A stretch of 64,000 nt of DNA from an uncultured Opitutaceae bacterium. Its GTDB lineage: Bacteria; Verrucomicrobiota; Verrucomicrobiia; Opitutales; Opitutaceae. Of this stretch, positions 42,147 to 50,375 are shown one piece after another (positions within the stretch are counted from its first letter, which is position 1; every line of letters begins with the position of its first letter). Where the stretch lies: NCBI GenBank assembly GCA_903890485.1, contig CAITBM010000107.1, forward strand, positions 1-64,000, given 5' to 3'. The notes beneath the pieces were generated by a model. It saw only the letters and a program-made list of their open reading frames with translations. It was not told the DNA's origin and searched no databases. Both the position numbers and the translations under genes were made by a program.

Positions 42147-42844
42147 TGGGGAACCTTCTCCCCGGGCCAGCGCACGACCGCACGGTGCCGGACGACGACA
42201 AAGGGGTAGCGGCCCTCCTGGAGGGCGTCCTCCTGGGGGGCTAATTCGACGATCAGGTGGAATTCTCCGGCCGGGGGCTGGTAGGGAAGGCCCTCCACGG
42301 CGCCCGAGCGCACCACGAAGCCGCGTATCCGGTAGCGCGGGCTCGCCCCGTCGTCGAGGACCTCAATCCCCTCGACCTCGGGATGGTCATAGAGGTTGCG
42401 CCTTCGCCGGCCGGGCGCCTCGGCCCTCAGGTCGGCCTCCAGGGTGCGCCAGCTTTCGCCTACAAAGATCCTCCTGGCGAGCTCGGGGTAGGAGAGGCCG
42501 GAGGGGTTTCGGGTGAGGCAGACCTCGGTGGCCTGCAGGAGGATCTCCCGGAAGAGGGCGCTCGACGCGTCGGCGGGTTTCACCGGCCCGTAGTGGATCG
42601 TGCCAGCACCGTCGACCGAGTAGGCCCAGATACCCTGCCTCAGGTTTGCCGTTCCGCGCTCGAGCACAAGGAGGCTGGCGAGGGGCGAGGCGGTCGCCAC
42701 GACCATGCACAGCATCTTAACCTGGTGCTCGGCCACCCAGCGGGCGGCGGGGGTGAAGGTGGACCTTGGGGTGGGCCCCGTGCGCGGTCCGGCGTTGGCC
42801 GCGCGCCTCTCAAGTCCCTGCGTCTCGTTCTCGCCCTCGCTCAT
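42143..42844 (-). CDS. VirB8/TrbF-like inner membrane protein
   Basis: A 233-residue bitopic protein: cytoplasmic N-terminus (1-40), one membrane segment (about 45-64), and a periplasmic domain with the alpha/beta make-up of VirB8/TrbF (FREILLQATEVCLTRNPSGLSYPELARRIFVGESWRTLEADL, then strands DHPEVEGIEVLDDG, YRIRGFVVRSG, FHLIVELAP and YPFVVVRHRAVV). VirB8 is the inner-membrane assembly factor of type IV secretion. A possible promoter (-10 TCTAAT at 42879-42874, -35 TTAAAA at 42901-42896, 16-bp spacing) precedes it. Confidence 0.6.
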   Translation of the reverse strand: MSEGENETQGLERRAANAGPRTGPTPRSTFTPAARWVAEHQVKMLCMVVATASPLASLLVLERGTANLRQGIWAYSVDGAGTIHYGPVKPADASSALFREILLQATEVCLTRNPSGLSYPELARRIFVGESWRTLEADLRAEAPGRRRRNLYDHPEVEGIEVLDDGASPRYRIRGFVVRSGAVEGLPYQPPAGEFHLIVELAPQEDALQEGRYPFVVVRHRAVVRWPGEKVPQ

Positions 42845-42871
42845 GGGGCGCGCACAAAAGCACGAGGACCA

Positions 42872-42885
42872 TGATTAGACAAGTC
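42872..42885 (-). promoter_or_regulatory. Shared leader motif, copy upstream of the VirB8-like gene
   Basis: The minus strand reads GACTTGTCTAATCA, 28 nt upstream of the VirB8-like ATG. Its TCTAAT can serve as a -10 element. Related copies lie at 43246-43259 and 43964-43977. Ten of the bases (TGTCTAATCA) are identical to the copy at 43250-43259. Confidence 0.45.
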
Positions 42886-42897
42886 AAAGTTTGTGTT

Positions 42898-43209
42898 TTA
42901 ACTTTTCCCGGCCCTGCCGCCCTGGGCGGGGAGTTCCGGGGGAGGACCCTCGCCCGACTCGACCCATTTCTCCGCCCTCCTAAGGAGCGCGTTCGCCTCG
43001 CTGCCGAGCCCGACCAGCTCCGGCCCGCTTCCGCGCCTCGGGGCTGCGTTCACGTAGTAGAGGGTCGCGCCCTGCTTCTCCCCGGGCAGGGCAGGCGGCG
43101 CCAGCCGGCGGATGGTGCCGACGTAGCCCATCTTGAGGCGGTCCGCGCGGCGCCGAGCGAGGGCCGTTAGGAGGCGTTCAAAGGCGGCCTGGCGCTGGAG
43201 TAAAGTCAT
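42898..43209 (-). CDS. Small protein of unknown function heading the VirB8-10-like operon
   Basis: A 103-residue protein (MTLLQRQAAFERLLTALARRRADRLKMGYVGTIRRL...), basic in its N-terminal third, with no signal peptide or membrane segment. I do not recognise a family. It sits 53 nt upstream of the VirB8-like gene on the same strand, and its start lies 113 bp from the divergent 209-residue gene. The basic helix could bind nucleic acid; that is speculative. Confidence 0.6.
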   Translation of the reverse strand: MTLLQRQAAFERLLTALARRRADRLKMGYVGTIRRLAPPALPGEKQGATLYYVNAAPRRGSGPELVGLGSEANALLRRAEKWVESGEGPPPELPAQGGRAGKS

Positions 43210-43245
43210 CGGATTCGGGAAAAGCTGAAGAGAAAGCGTTTGCTA

Positions 43246-43259
43246 AACGTGTCTAATCA
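43246..43259 (+). promoter_or_regulatory. Shared leader motif in the divergent region
   Basis: AACGTGTCTAATCA in the 113-bp AT-rich region between two divergent genes. Next to it CGTTTGCTAAACG (43237-43249) is a 5-bp dyad around GCT. The region is far more AT-rich than its surroundings. Confidence 0.4.
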
Positions 43260-43270
43260 AGCTATGTATG

Positions 43271-43299
43271 TTTTCATCCGTTTTCAACCACCTTATACT
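43271..43299 (+). promoter_or_regulatory. Candidate sigma70-type promoter with overlapping GTTTTCA repeat
   Basis: TTTTCA at 43271-43276 and TATACT at 43294-43299 are separated by 17 bp, a good sigma70-like promoter for the 209-residue gene starting at 43323. GTTTTCA occurs at 43270-43276 and 43280-43286, a 10-bp direct repeat on one helix face covering the -35, as expected of an operator. Confidence 0.5.
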
Positions 43300-43322
43300 C
43301 TAATTCATCTCATTAAAACGTC

Positions 43323-43952
43323 ATGAGTGACAAGACCAAAGCAAGTGGGGCCCAGCTCAGGGGCCTCTCCGCAGCGGCCGCCGCATCCCGGGGCATGGCC
43401 GAGCCCGATGTCGTCGATTTTCTCCCGCTGCCCGTCTACCCGCTCTTGGGGGTGCAGGTGCACTGCGTCCGCTGGCAGAAGATCGTCCAGGGGATGAAGA
43501 AGAAGGGTGTCGTCGTCCGCGTGCACCGGGAGAGCGACCGGGGAGGGCTGTTCAAGGCGGCCTCAAGGGTCGGCGTCAAGCTGACCAGCCGGCGCTGCGC
43601 CGGAATGCCCGGGGAGGGCGTGAGCTGGCTGGTGCGCATCCGCCAGGCGGGAGCGCGAAATGCCGCCTCGATCGACGCCGCCGACCCCACCGCTTCGGAC
43701 CGGGGCCGCTACCGGGCACTGGGCCTCCTCGTTCTTCAGCGCGGCAGCCTCACCCTGCAAGGGGAGGCCATGGCGGTGGCGCTTCACCGCTCCCTTAGGG
43801 AGTTCATCCGGGACAACGGCCTGGCGGGCCGGCGCCAGCGCAACGCCGTTGTCGTGACCCCGGGCTCCGGCGGCGATTTCACGGTGTCGGTTGCCCTGGG
43901 TATCCGCGCGGCCTTTGGGGACTGGGAGAAAAACAAGTCGCCGGCTGCTTGA
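43323..43952 (+). CDS. Protein of unknown function divergent from the VirB8-10-like operon
   Basis: A 209-residue soluble protein without signal peptide or membrane segment. It has a basic region (KKKGVVVRVHRESDRGGLFKAASRVGVKLTSRRCAG, split at about residues 60-95) that could bind nucleic acid. I do not recognise a family. It has its own candidate promoter and precedes the AAA+ ATPase gene by 32 nt, so the two form a likely operon that faces away from the VirB8-10-like genes. Confidence 0.65.
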   Translation: MSDKTKASGAQLRGLSAAAAASRGMAEPDVVDFLPLPVYPLLGVQVHCVRWQKIVQGMKKKGVVVRVHRESDRGGLFKAASRVGVKLTSRRCAGMPGEGVSWLVRIRQAGARNAASIDAADPTASDRGRYRALGLLVLQRGSLTLQGEAMAVALHRSLREFIRDNGLAGRRQRNAVVVTPGSGGDFTVSVALGIRAAFGDWEKNKSPAA

Positions 43953-43963
43953 CGCACTAGCCC

Positions 43964-43977
43964 GACTTGTCCAACTA
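43964..43977 (+). promoter_or_regulatory. Shared leader motif upstream of the AAA+ gene
   Basis: GACTTGTCCAACTA lies 7 nt upstream of the AAA+ ATG. It matches the copy before the VirB8-like gene at 11 of 14 positions (GACTTGTCYAAYYA). It falls in the short gap after the 209-residue gene, where an internal promoter or a translational signal are both possible. Confidence 0.35.
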
Positions 43978-43984
43978 GCTGGGC

Positions 43985-44956
43985 ATGCCGGGTTCCTCGG
44001 AGTCTAGGGCCTCTTTCGCCGTCCTTCGCAGCCTGCGTGCCCACCTCGACCGCGTGGTGCTGGGGCAGGCCGAGGCGAACCACTGTCTCTGCGAGGCCCT
44101 TCTCGCCGGGGAGATGGGCCACACCCCTCGCGGCAGGCCGCGGAGCATCCTCCTGCTTTTGGGCCCGACCGGCACCGGCAAGACGAAGGCGGTCCAGGAG
44201 GCGAGCACCCACCTCTTCGGTCCGGGCGCCCTTGCCCGTTTCAATGCTGCGGAGTTCTCGTCGGCGGACCGGGTCCCGCTCCTTCTGGGCCGGGTGGCGG
44301 GCGAGGAGGGACTTCTCGCCCAGAAAATCCGGGACCTCAGGCTGGCCGGAGGCAGGATCCTCCTCATTGACGAGATCGAAAAGGCGCACCCGAGCGTCGC
44401 CGACTACCTGCTCGGGATCGAGGAGGCCGCCGTCATGACGGCATCCGGGCAGACGCTCGAGCTTTCGGACTTTCACGTGGTGATGACCTCCAATGTGGGG
44501 TCCTCCGGCGTGATTGAAATGCAGGGCCTGGCGCGCGCCTCGGTGAGGCGCTTCGTGGAGCAGGAGGCGGCCGCGCAGTTCAGGCCCGAGGTCTTCGCCC
44601 GGTTCACGCAGGTGATCGTCTTCGGGCACCTCGGCCGGGAGACCCAGCTCCAGGTCTGCCGCAAGATGCTGGCCGAGGAGCTGCTCCTCCAGGGGAGGGC
44701 CCTCGAGGCCGAGTTCGGGCACCCCCACCAGGTCCGTGCCGCGCCGGGGGTGTGCGCCCGCCTGGTGGGCGAGGGGTGGCATCGCCGCCTCGGCGCAAGG
44801 CCGATGCGAAACGCCGTGGAGCGGCGCGTCCGGGCCGCCCTGGTGGACGGCCGCTTGGGAGGGGCGCTTGGCCCCGGTGTGCGGGTTTCGGTGCTCCGCG
44901 TGGAGCCGGGGCAGGGGATCCGCGCCTGCGTGGCGCGGGTCCCGGTCGCCCTCTAG
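43985..44956 (+). CDS. Stand-alone ClpB-D2-like AAA+ ATPase
   Basis: The 323-residue protein consists of one AAA+ module like the second domain of ClpB/ClpA: VVLGQAEANHCLCEAL (box II), Walker A GPTGTGKT at 60-67, Walker B ILLIDEIEKAH near 125, sensor 1 VVMTSNVGSSG, an arginine-finger segment RPEVFARFTQVIVF, and sensor 2 WHRRLGARPMRNAVERRV. It has no N-domain, first ATPase domain or middle domain, and no recognisable ClpP-binding loop. It could act as an unfoldase for one substrate. The context links it to the 209-residue unknown and to the VirB8-10-like operon. Confidence 0.85.
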   Translation: MPGSSESRASFAVLRSLRAHLDRVVLGQAEANHCLCEALLAGEMGHTPRGRPRSILLLLGPTGTGKTKAVQEASTHLFGPGALARFNAAEFSSADRVPLLLGRVAGEEGLLAQKIRDLRLAGGRILLIDEIEKAHPSVADYLLGIEEAAVMTASGQTLELSDFHVVMTSNVGSSGVIEMQGLARASVRRFVEQEAAAQFRPEVFARFTQVIVFGHLGRETQLQVCRKMLAEELLLQGRALEAEFGHPHQVRAAPGVCARLVGEGWHRRLGARPMRNAVERRVRAALVDGRLGGALGPGVRVSVLRVEPGQGIRACVARVPVAL

Positions 44957-44964
44957 GCGCGGCG

Positions 44965-47900
44965 CTAGCTGCGGTCCGGCAGGGGCGGCGGCGGGAGGAC
45001 CGACCCGGCGTTCACCTTGAGCTCCTCCTGGATCACCTCGATGGCCCGGTCGAGCTGCTGGTCCGTGCCGGAGAACTCCTTAAAGGGGTCGTTGTCCACC
45101 ATGATGTCGGGTTCGACCCCGTGGCCCTCCACGGGCCACTCCTTGCCGTCCTTGGAATACGGGGCGAACTCGGGGTTGTTCAGGAAGCCGCCGTCGACGA
45201 TCGGCAGGGAGCCGCGGATGCCGACCACCCCTCCCCAGGTGCGCTTGCCGATGATCTTGCCCAGGCCCGCGATCCTGAAGCGGTAGGGGAATATGTCGCC
45301 GTCCGAGGCCGAGAATTCATTGATGAGGAGCACCTTCGGGCCGAGGTGCATGTCCACCGGGTCCGTGTGGGGGGTGGCGTTGCGAGGCTTCTCAAAGAAG
45401 GCGAGCTGGCGGGCCAGGCGCTCGATCACCATGGGGGACACGAAGCCGCCGCCATTGTCGCGGTCGTCGATGATCAGCGCCTTCTTGTGAAGCTGCGGGT
45501 AGAAGTGCTGGGCGAACTCGGCGAGGCCCAGGAAACCCATGTCGGGGATGTGGATGTAGCCGACCGCCCCCCCGGTCTTCTCTGACACGTAGTCGATGTT
45601 GTGCTGGACCCACGTGCGGTAGTAGAGGGGGGACTCGTCGGCGGTGGGGACCACGGTGACGGTGCGCGCTCCCTCCTCGGAGGGCTTGGAGTTGACCCGC
45701 AGGGTGACCTGCTTGCCGGCCTTTCCGACGAGCGGCTCGTAGATGTTGGCGAGCTCGGAGACCGGCCTGCCGTCAACGGCGAGAATAAAGTCCCCGGGGT
45801 TCACGGCGACGCCGACCTCGGTGAGCGGGGCGCGCTCGAGTGTGGTCCAGTTCTCGCCGTGAAGGATCCGGTCGATCCGGTAGGCGCGGCTGTGGGGCTC
45901 CCGGGACAGCTCGGCGCCCAATAGGCCAAGCTTCACCTTGGGGGCCGACGGCAGGTCGCCCCCGCCCACGTAGGTGTGCCCCGAGTGGAGCTCTGCCACC
46001 ATCTCGCCGATCAGGTAGGTGAGGTCGTAGCGCGTCTGCACGTGGGGCAGGAGGGCCGCGTACTTGTCCCGCATCGCGGGCCAGTCGACCCCGTTCATCT
46101 TGGGCGAGAAGAAGAAGTCGCGCATTTGCCTCCAGCTCTCGTTGTAGATCTGCGCCCACTCGGCCCGGCGGTCGACCGCCAATTCGAGGTCGGAGAACGA
46201 GAGCTTGTCCTTCACGTCGAGCTTCGCCGTCGGCAGGTCGATGATCGCGTAGTCCTTGCCCATGTTCACGAGCATCTTCTTGCCGTCGCGCGTGACCTCG
46301 TAGCCGCCCACGGTCCCGAGCACGGTCTCCTTGAGTTCCTTCAGGTCGTAGAAGGCCAGCGTCCTCTCCCCCGGGCCGTCGTCGTCATCGCCCTGGCCGT
46401 CTGAGGACTTCCGCAGGTAGTAGACCTTGTCGGCGACTGCGGTCAGGGTGTCGTAGTTGGAGGCCTTAACGGGAAGGGCGATCAGCCGGTCCAAGAGGCC
46501 GTCCTGGTCGACCTTCACGACGACCTCCTTCGGGGCGGAGTCCTTCTTTCCGTCCTTTGCGTCGCCGTCCTTCGCTCCGGCCGCCTTGTCGTCGGCCTTT
46601 GGGGCCGGGGTGATCTCCACCTCGTCGCTCTTCGGCTTGAACGGCGAAGCGGTGTCCTTGGCGAGGGCCACGAGGTAGACCCGCTCCAGGTCCTTGAACA
46701 CGTGCTCAAACTCGAGGTCGCCCAGCGTGGGCTTGAAATCCCGGCCGGAGGCGAGGACAAGGAACTTCCCGTCGTCGCTAAACGAGGGCGAACCCGCCTC
46801 GTACCAGCCGTCCGTGGCGGGAAACTTGCGCGCGTCCTTTACCGAGTACAGCCAGACCTTCGCGAGCGACGCGTCCTCGGGTCGTGTCCAGGTGATCCAC
46901 TGGCTGTCGGGCGACCAGGCGTACTGGCGTATCTCGAAGTTGGTGGCGCTGTCCACGAGGGTGACCTCCTTGGTCTGGACGTCCACGAACCGGAGCCTCT
47001 GGAGCCGGTCCGCCCAGAGGAGCTTCTTGCTGTCCGGCGACCACACCGGGGCGTAGTAGTAGGTGTCGGCTCCCGTCGTCAGCTGCACGGGCGGGGCGCT
47101 GCCGTCCTGCGGCCGCACGTAGAGCTCGCTCTCGCCCGACTGGTCCGAGATGAAGGCAATCGACTTGCCGTCGGGGGACCAGGCGGCGTCGCGCTCGTGG
47201 ACGCCCGCCTTGGTCGTCAGCAGCCGCGTCGATCCGTCCTTGGCGGGAACTGTGAAGGTGGCGCCCCGGGCGTTCAGGGCGGCCCTCTTGCCGTCCGGCG
47301 ACGGGGTGATGTTGTCCACGTAGGCGCCGACGTTGATGCGCTCCGTGCGCGAGGTGACAAAGTCGTCCCGCACCGTGATCGCGAGGCGCTTGGAGACCCC
47401 GCTCTTCAGGTCGAAGGTCCAGAGGTAGCCGGCCTCCTCAAACACGATCAGGGAGCCGCCCAGCGAGGGGAACTTGATGTCGAAGTCCTTGAAATGGGTG
47501 TGCTGCGCGGTGGCCTTTGTCGCCAGGTCGTAGCTGTAGAGGTTGAGCCGCTTCGCGCCGTCGGCCGGGCGGTCCGAGAGGAAGTAGATCCGGTTGTTCG
47601 GGCCCCACATGGGGATCACGTCCGAGGCGGGATTGTTCGTGATGTTCTCGATCGAGCCGGTCTTGAAGTCGTAGATCCAGATGTCATCGGCCATCCCGCC
47701 GCGGTAGTCCTTCCAGGTGCGGAATTCCCGGAATATCCGGTTGTACGCCATCTTGCTGTCGTCGGGGGAGAGGGAGAGGAATCCGCCCCTGGGGATCGGC
47801 AGGGTCCTCGGCAAGTCGCCGTCCGGGCCCACGGCCAGAAGCCGGCCGTTGAACGGGTCCGACGAGTTCGCGCGGGAGCGGTAGACGATCTCCCGGGACG

Positions 47901-48306
47901 TGTTGGTCCAGGCCATCACGATGTTGTTGGGCCCGAGGCGATCCGAGAGGTCGTCGCGCTCGACCTGGGCGGTGTAGGTGAGCCGCTTAGGCGTACCACC
48001 CTCTGCCGGCATCAGGTAGACCTCGGTGTTGCCGTCGTACTGGGCGGTGAACGCGATCTGGGTGCCGTCGGCGGAGAAACGCGGGAAGATGGCGTAGCCG
48101 GGACCGTTGGTGAGGCGCCGTGCAGCACCCCCCTCGATCCCGACCGTGTAGAGTTGGGCGGCGTAGGAGAAGACGAGCTGTTTTCCGTTGGTTGCCGGAA
48201 AGCGAAGCAGTCGGGTCTCCTCGACCGGGGATTGCGCCACCGCGGGTGCTGCCAGGAGCGCCAGCGCCGCAAGGGGCAGGAATGATTTGAGCAGGGAGGT
48301 GTTCAC
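44965..48306 (-). CDS. Tricorn-like serine protease with N-terminal beta-propellers (S41)
   Basis: A 1113-residue exported protease: signal peptide 1-24; beta-propeller repeats (about 30-550) with WSPDGKSIAFISDQSG-type blades; an acidic Lys/Asp-rich insert (about 575-600); a tricorn core domain with HSGHTYVGGGD (catalytic His region); a PDZ-like domain (GVAVNPGDFILAVDGRPVSEL); and the C-terminal peptidase with LLINEFSASDGDIFPYRF, in which Ser of SASDGD is the likely nucleophile. The start is GTG at 48306. Tricorn degrades oligopeptides released by other proteases; the signal peptide places this one in the periplasm or outside. Confidence 0.9.
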   Translation of the reverse strand: MNTSLLKSFLPLAALALLAAPAVAQSPVEETRLLRFPATNGKQLVFSYAAQLYTVGIEGGAARRLTNGPGYAIFPRFSADGTQIAFTAQYDGNTEVYLMPAEGGTPKRLTYTAQVERDDLSDRLGPNNIVMAWTNTSREIVYRSRANSSDPFNGRLLAVGPDGDLPRTLPIPRGGFLSLSPDDSKMAYNRIFREFRTWKDYRGGMADDIWIYDFKTGSIENITNNPASDVIPMWGPNNRIYFLSDRPADGAKRLNLYSYDLATKATAQHTHFKDFDIKFPSLGGSLIVFEEAGYLWTFDLKSGVSKRLAITVRDDFVTSRTERINVGAYVDNITPSPDGKRAALNARGATFTVPAKDGSTRLLTTKAGVHERDAAWSPDGKSIAFISDQSGESELYVRPQDGSAPPVQLTTGADTYYYAPVWSPDSKKLLWADRLQRLRFVDVQTKEVTLVDSATNFEIRQYAWSPDSQWITWTRPEDASLAKVWLYSVKDARKFPATDGWYEAGSPSFSDDGKFLVLASGRDFKPTLGDLEFEHVFKDLERVYLVALAKDTASPFKPKSDEVEITPAPKADDKAAGAKDGDAKDGKKDSAPKEVVVKVDQDGLLDRLIALPVKASNYDTLTAVADKVYYLRKSSDGQGDDDDGPGERTLAFYDLKELKETVLGTVGGYEVTRDGKKMLVNMGKDYAIIDLPTAKLDVKDKLSFSDLELAVDRRAEWAQIYNESWRQMRDFFFSPKMNGVDWPAMRDKYAALLPHVQTRYDLTYLIGEMVAELHSGHTYVGGGDLPSAPKVKLGLLGAELSREPHSRAYRIDRILHGENWTTLERAPLTEVGVAVNPGDFILAVDGRPVSELANIYEPLVGKAGKQVTLRVNSKPSEEGARTVTVVPTADESPLYYRTWVQHNIDYVSEKTGGAVGYIHIPDMGFLGLAEFAQHFYPQLHKKALIIDDRDNGGGFVSPMVIERLARQLAFFEKPRNATPHTDPVDMHLGPKVLLINEFSASDGDIFPYRFRIAGLGKIIGKRTWGGVVGIRGSLPIVDGGFLNNPEFAPYSKDGKEWPVEGHGVEPDIMVDNDPFKEFSGTDQQLDRAIEVIQEELKVNAGSVLPPPPLPDRS

Positions 48307-48402
48307 GGGCTTTTGTTGCCCGCAGACTACTCCCTGGCCGCCGGTTAAGCCAATCCCGTTGCGACGAAAAAAACAGGATATAAGCCAAACAACGGCAGAT
48401 AT

Positions 48403-50244
48403 TTACACAGATTCTAGGATCTTGTAGAGGCGTTTCACCATGCCGGAGGCGTCATCGAGAAGCCCGGCGGAGATGAGGGCGTTGTCGAGGATCTGCTCGG
48501 CCACGAGCTTGGCCTTCTCCGGGGATTCAGTGCGGAGCACCGAGAGGCGCTTGATCACGGCGTTGTGGGGATTCACCTCGAGGTTGATCCGCAGGGGCGA
48601 CTGCTCCCCGTCCTTGTTCATGGCCTTCATCAGGCGGCGCATGTGCGGGGACATGAACTTGTCGGCGTTGAGCGCCAGGGCAGGGGAGTCGACCAGGCGG
48701 TCGCTCGCCTTGACCTCGGCGATGCGCTCGCCGAGCGAGTCCTTCATCCAGGCGAGGAGACCCTTGATCTCGTCCTCGCTGAGCGAACCCTCGGGCTTGG
48801 GCTGCTCGGAGAGCTTCACGTCGGCGTGGTCGGCCGCCGTGATCTTCTTCCCGTCGAACTCGCGCACGTTGTTCATGACGTACTCGTCCACGGACTCGTA
48901 GCAGAAGAGGACCTCTAGGTTGCGGGCCCGGAAGCCCTCCAGGTAGGGTCCCGACTCGATCGCGTCGCGGCTCGGCCCCACCAGGTAATAGATCTCCTTC
49001 TGGTCGGTCCCCATGCGCGAGACATAGTCGGCCATCGAGGTGGTCTTGCCCTTCTCGGTGAGCGAGGACTCGAAGCGCAGGAGCTTGGTGATGGCATCCT
49101 TGTTCGCGAAGTCGAGGGCAGCGCCCTCCTTGAGGAACACGCCGAACTCCTTGTAGAACTCGGCGTAGGAGTCGGGCCTGTCGCGGGACTCCTCGTCCAG
49201 GAACTTGATGAACCGCTTGGTGATGACCCGGCTCAGCTTTTCGACCAGGGAGCGGTCCTGCATCGTCTCGCGCGAGATGTTGAGGGGCAAGTCCTCGCTG
49301 TCGACGACCCCCTTGAGGAAACGCAGCCACTCGGGCAGCAGGTCCTTCGGCTTGGCGTCGATCAGCACCTTGCGGCAGTAGAGGGCGACGGCGGGCTCCA
49401 GGCGCGAGAGGCCCATCTTCTCCGTGTTGTCCTTCGGGACAAAGAGCAGGGCGTTGATCGAGAGGGGGGCGTCGGCGCTGAAGTGCAGGCGCAGGCGGGG
49501 CTTCTCGGAGTCGTGGGCCTGGAACTTGTAGAACTCGTCGTACTCCTCCTCCTTGATCTCGTTCTTTCCGCGGAGCCAGAGCGCCTGGACCGTGTTGATG
49601 CGCTTTCCGTTCAGGTTGATCGGGAAGCTGACGAACGCGCTGTACTTCTCGATGATCTCGCGCACCCGGAACTCGTGGCTGTACTCGGAGCACTCGTCCT
49701 TCAATTCGACCACGATCTTCGAGCCCCGGCGCTCCCCGGCGCTCTCCTCGATCGCGTAGCTGCCGGCCCCGTCGCTGCTCCACAAGAGACCGGGCTCGGA
49801 CGCGCGCCAGGAGTGGGTGTAGACCTTGACGCTCTTCGCGACCATGAAGGCCGAGTAGAAGCCGACGCCGAACTGGCCGATCAGCCCCGCGGCCTTCTGG
49901 TCGCCCTCGCCGAGCGCCTTGACGAACGCCTTGGAGCCGGAATGGGCGATCGTGCCCAGGTTCTCGACAAGCTCGCCCTGGGTCATCCCGACGCCGAAAT
50001 CCTGGATCGTGAAGGTCTTGGCCTTGTCGTCGGTCGTGATGTTGATCTCCAGCTCGAGCTTGTCGTCGAAGATCTCCTTCTCGGTGAGGCGCAGGTGGCG
50101 CATCTTCTCCAGTGCGTCCGAGGCGTTGGAGACGAGCTCCCGGACGAAGATCTCCTTCTCGGTGTAGAGGGAGTGGATGACGATATCGAGCAGCTGCTTG
50201 ATCTCGGCCTGGAATTCGAAGGTCTGTGGTGTTTCGGTGGACAT
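48403..50244 (-). CDS. htpG: Chaperone HtpG (Hsp90)
   Basis: The 613-residue protein starts at the ATG at 50244 (MSTETPQTFEFQAEIKQLL); a 15-codon upstream extension lacks homology. GHKL ATPase motifs are visible: ELVSNASDALEKMR, IQDFGVGMTQGEL and GQFGVGFYSAFMVA. The middle domain has LPLNISRETMQ with the conserved Arg that contacts ATP, and the C-terminal dimerisation domain includes NADKFMSPHMRRLMKAMN. There is no MEEVD tail, as expected for bacteria. The 96-bp gap to the tricorn-like gene is AT-rich and may hold that gene's promoter. Confidence 0.95.
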   Translation of the reverse strand: MSTETPQTFEFQAEIKQLLDIVIHSLYTEKEIFVRELVSNASDALEKMRHLRLTEKEIFDDKLELEINITTDDKAKTFTIQDFGVGMTQGELVENLGTIAHSGSKAFVKALGEGDQKAAGLIGQFGVGFYSAFMVAKSVKVYTHSWRASEPGLLWSSDGAGSYAIEESAGERRGSKIVVELKDECSEYSHEFRVREIIEKYSAFVSFPINLNGKRINTVQALWLRGKNEIKEEEYDEFYKFQAHDSEKPRLRLHFSADAPLSINALLFVPKDNTEKMGLSRLEPAVALYCRKVLIDAKPKDLLPEWLRFLKGVVDSEDLPLNISRETMQDRSLVEKLSRVITKRFIKFLDEESRDRPDSYAEFYKEFGVFLKEGAALDFANKDAITKLLRFESSLTEKGKTTSMADYVSRMGTDQKEIYYLVGPSRDAIESGPYLEGFRARNLEVLFCYESVDEYVMNNVREFDGKKITAADHADVKLSEQPKPEGSLSEDEIKGLLAWMKDSLGERIAEVKASDRLVDSPALALNADKFMSPHMRRLMKAMNKDGEQSPLRINLEVNPHNAVIKRLSVLRTESPEKAKLVAEQILDNALISAGLLDDASGMVKRLYKILESV

Positions 50245-50375
50245 GGGTTGTGTAAAAATGGGAGCGGTGAGCCTATTCCTCTTGGTCAAAAAATCAACGC
50301 CCTAGAGGGGCGGGAGGTAAAGGGTGCCAGAGTTGAAGATTCCCGGCAATGGGTCATGTTACCTATACCGCCACC

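Noticed and set aside
46702-48285. Plus-strand frame of 527 codons opposite the tricorn-like gene
   Set aside because: Shadow of the protease gene; composition is Arg/Gly/Val-rich with no domain.
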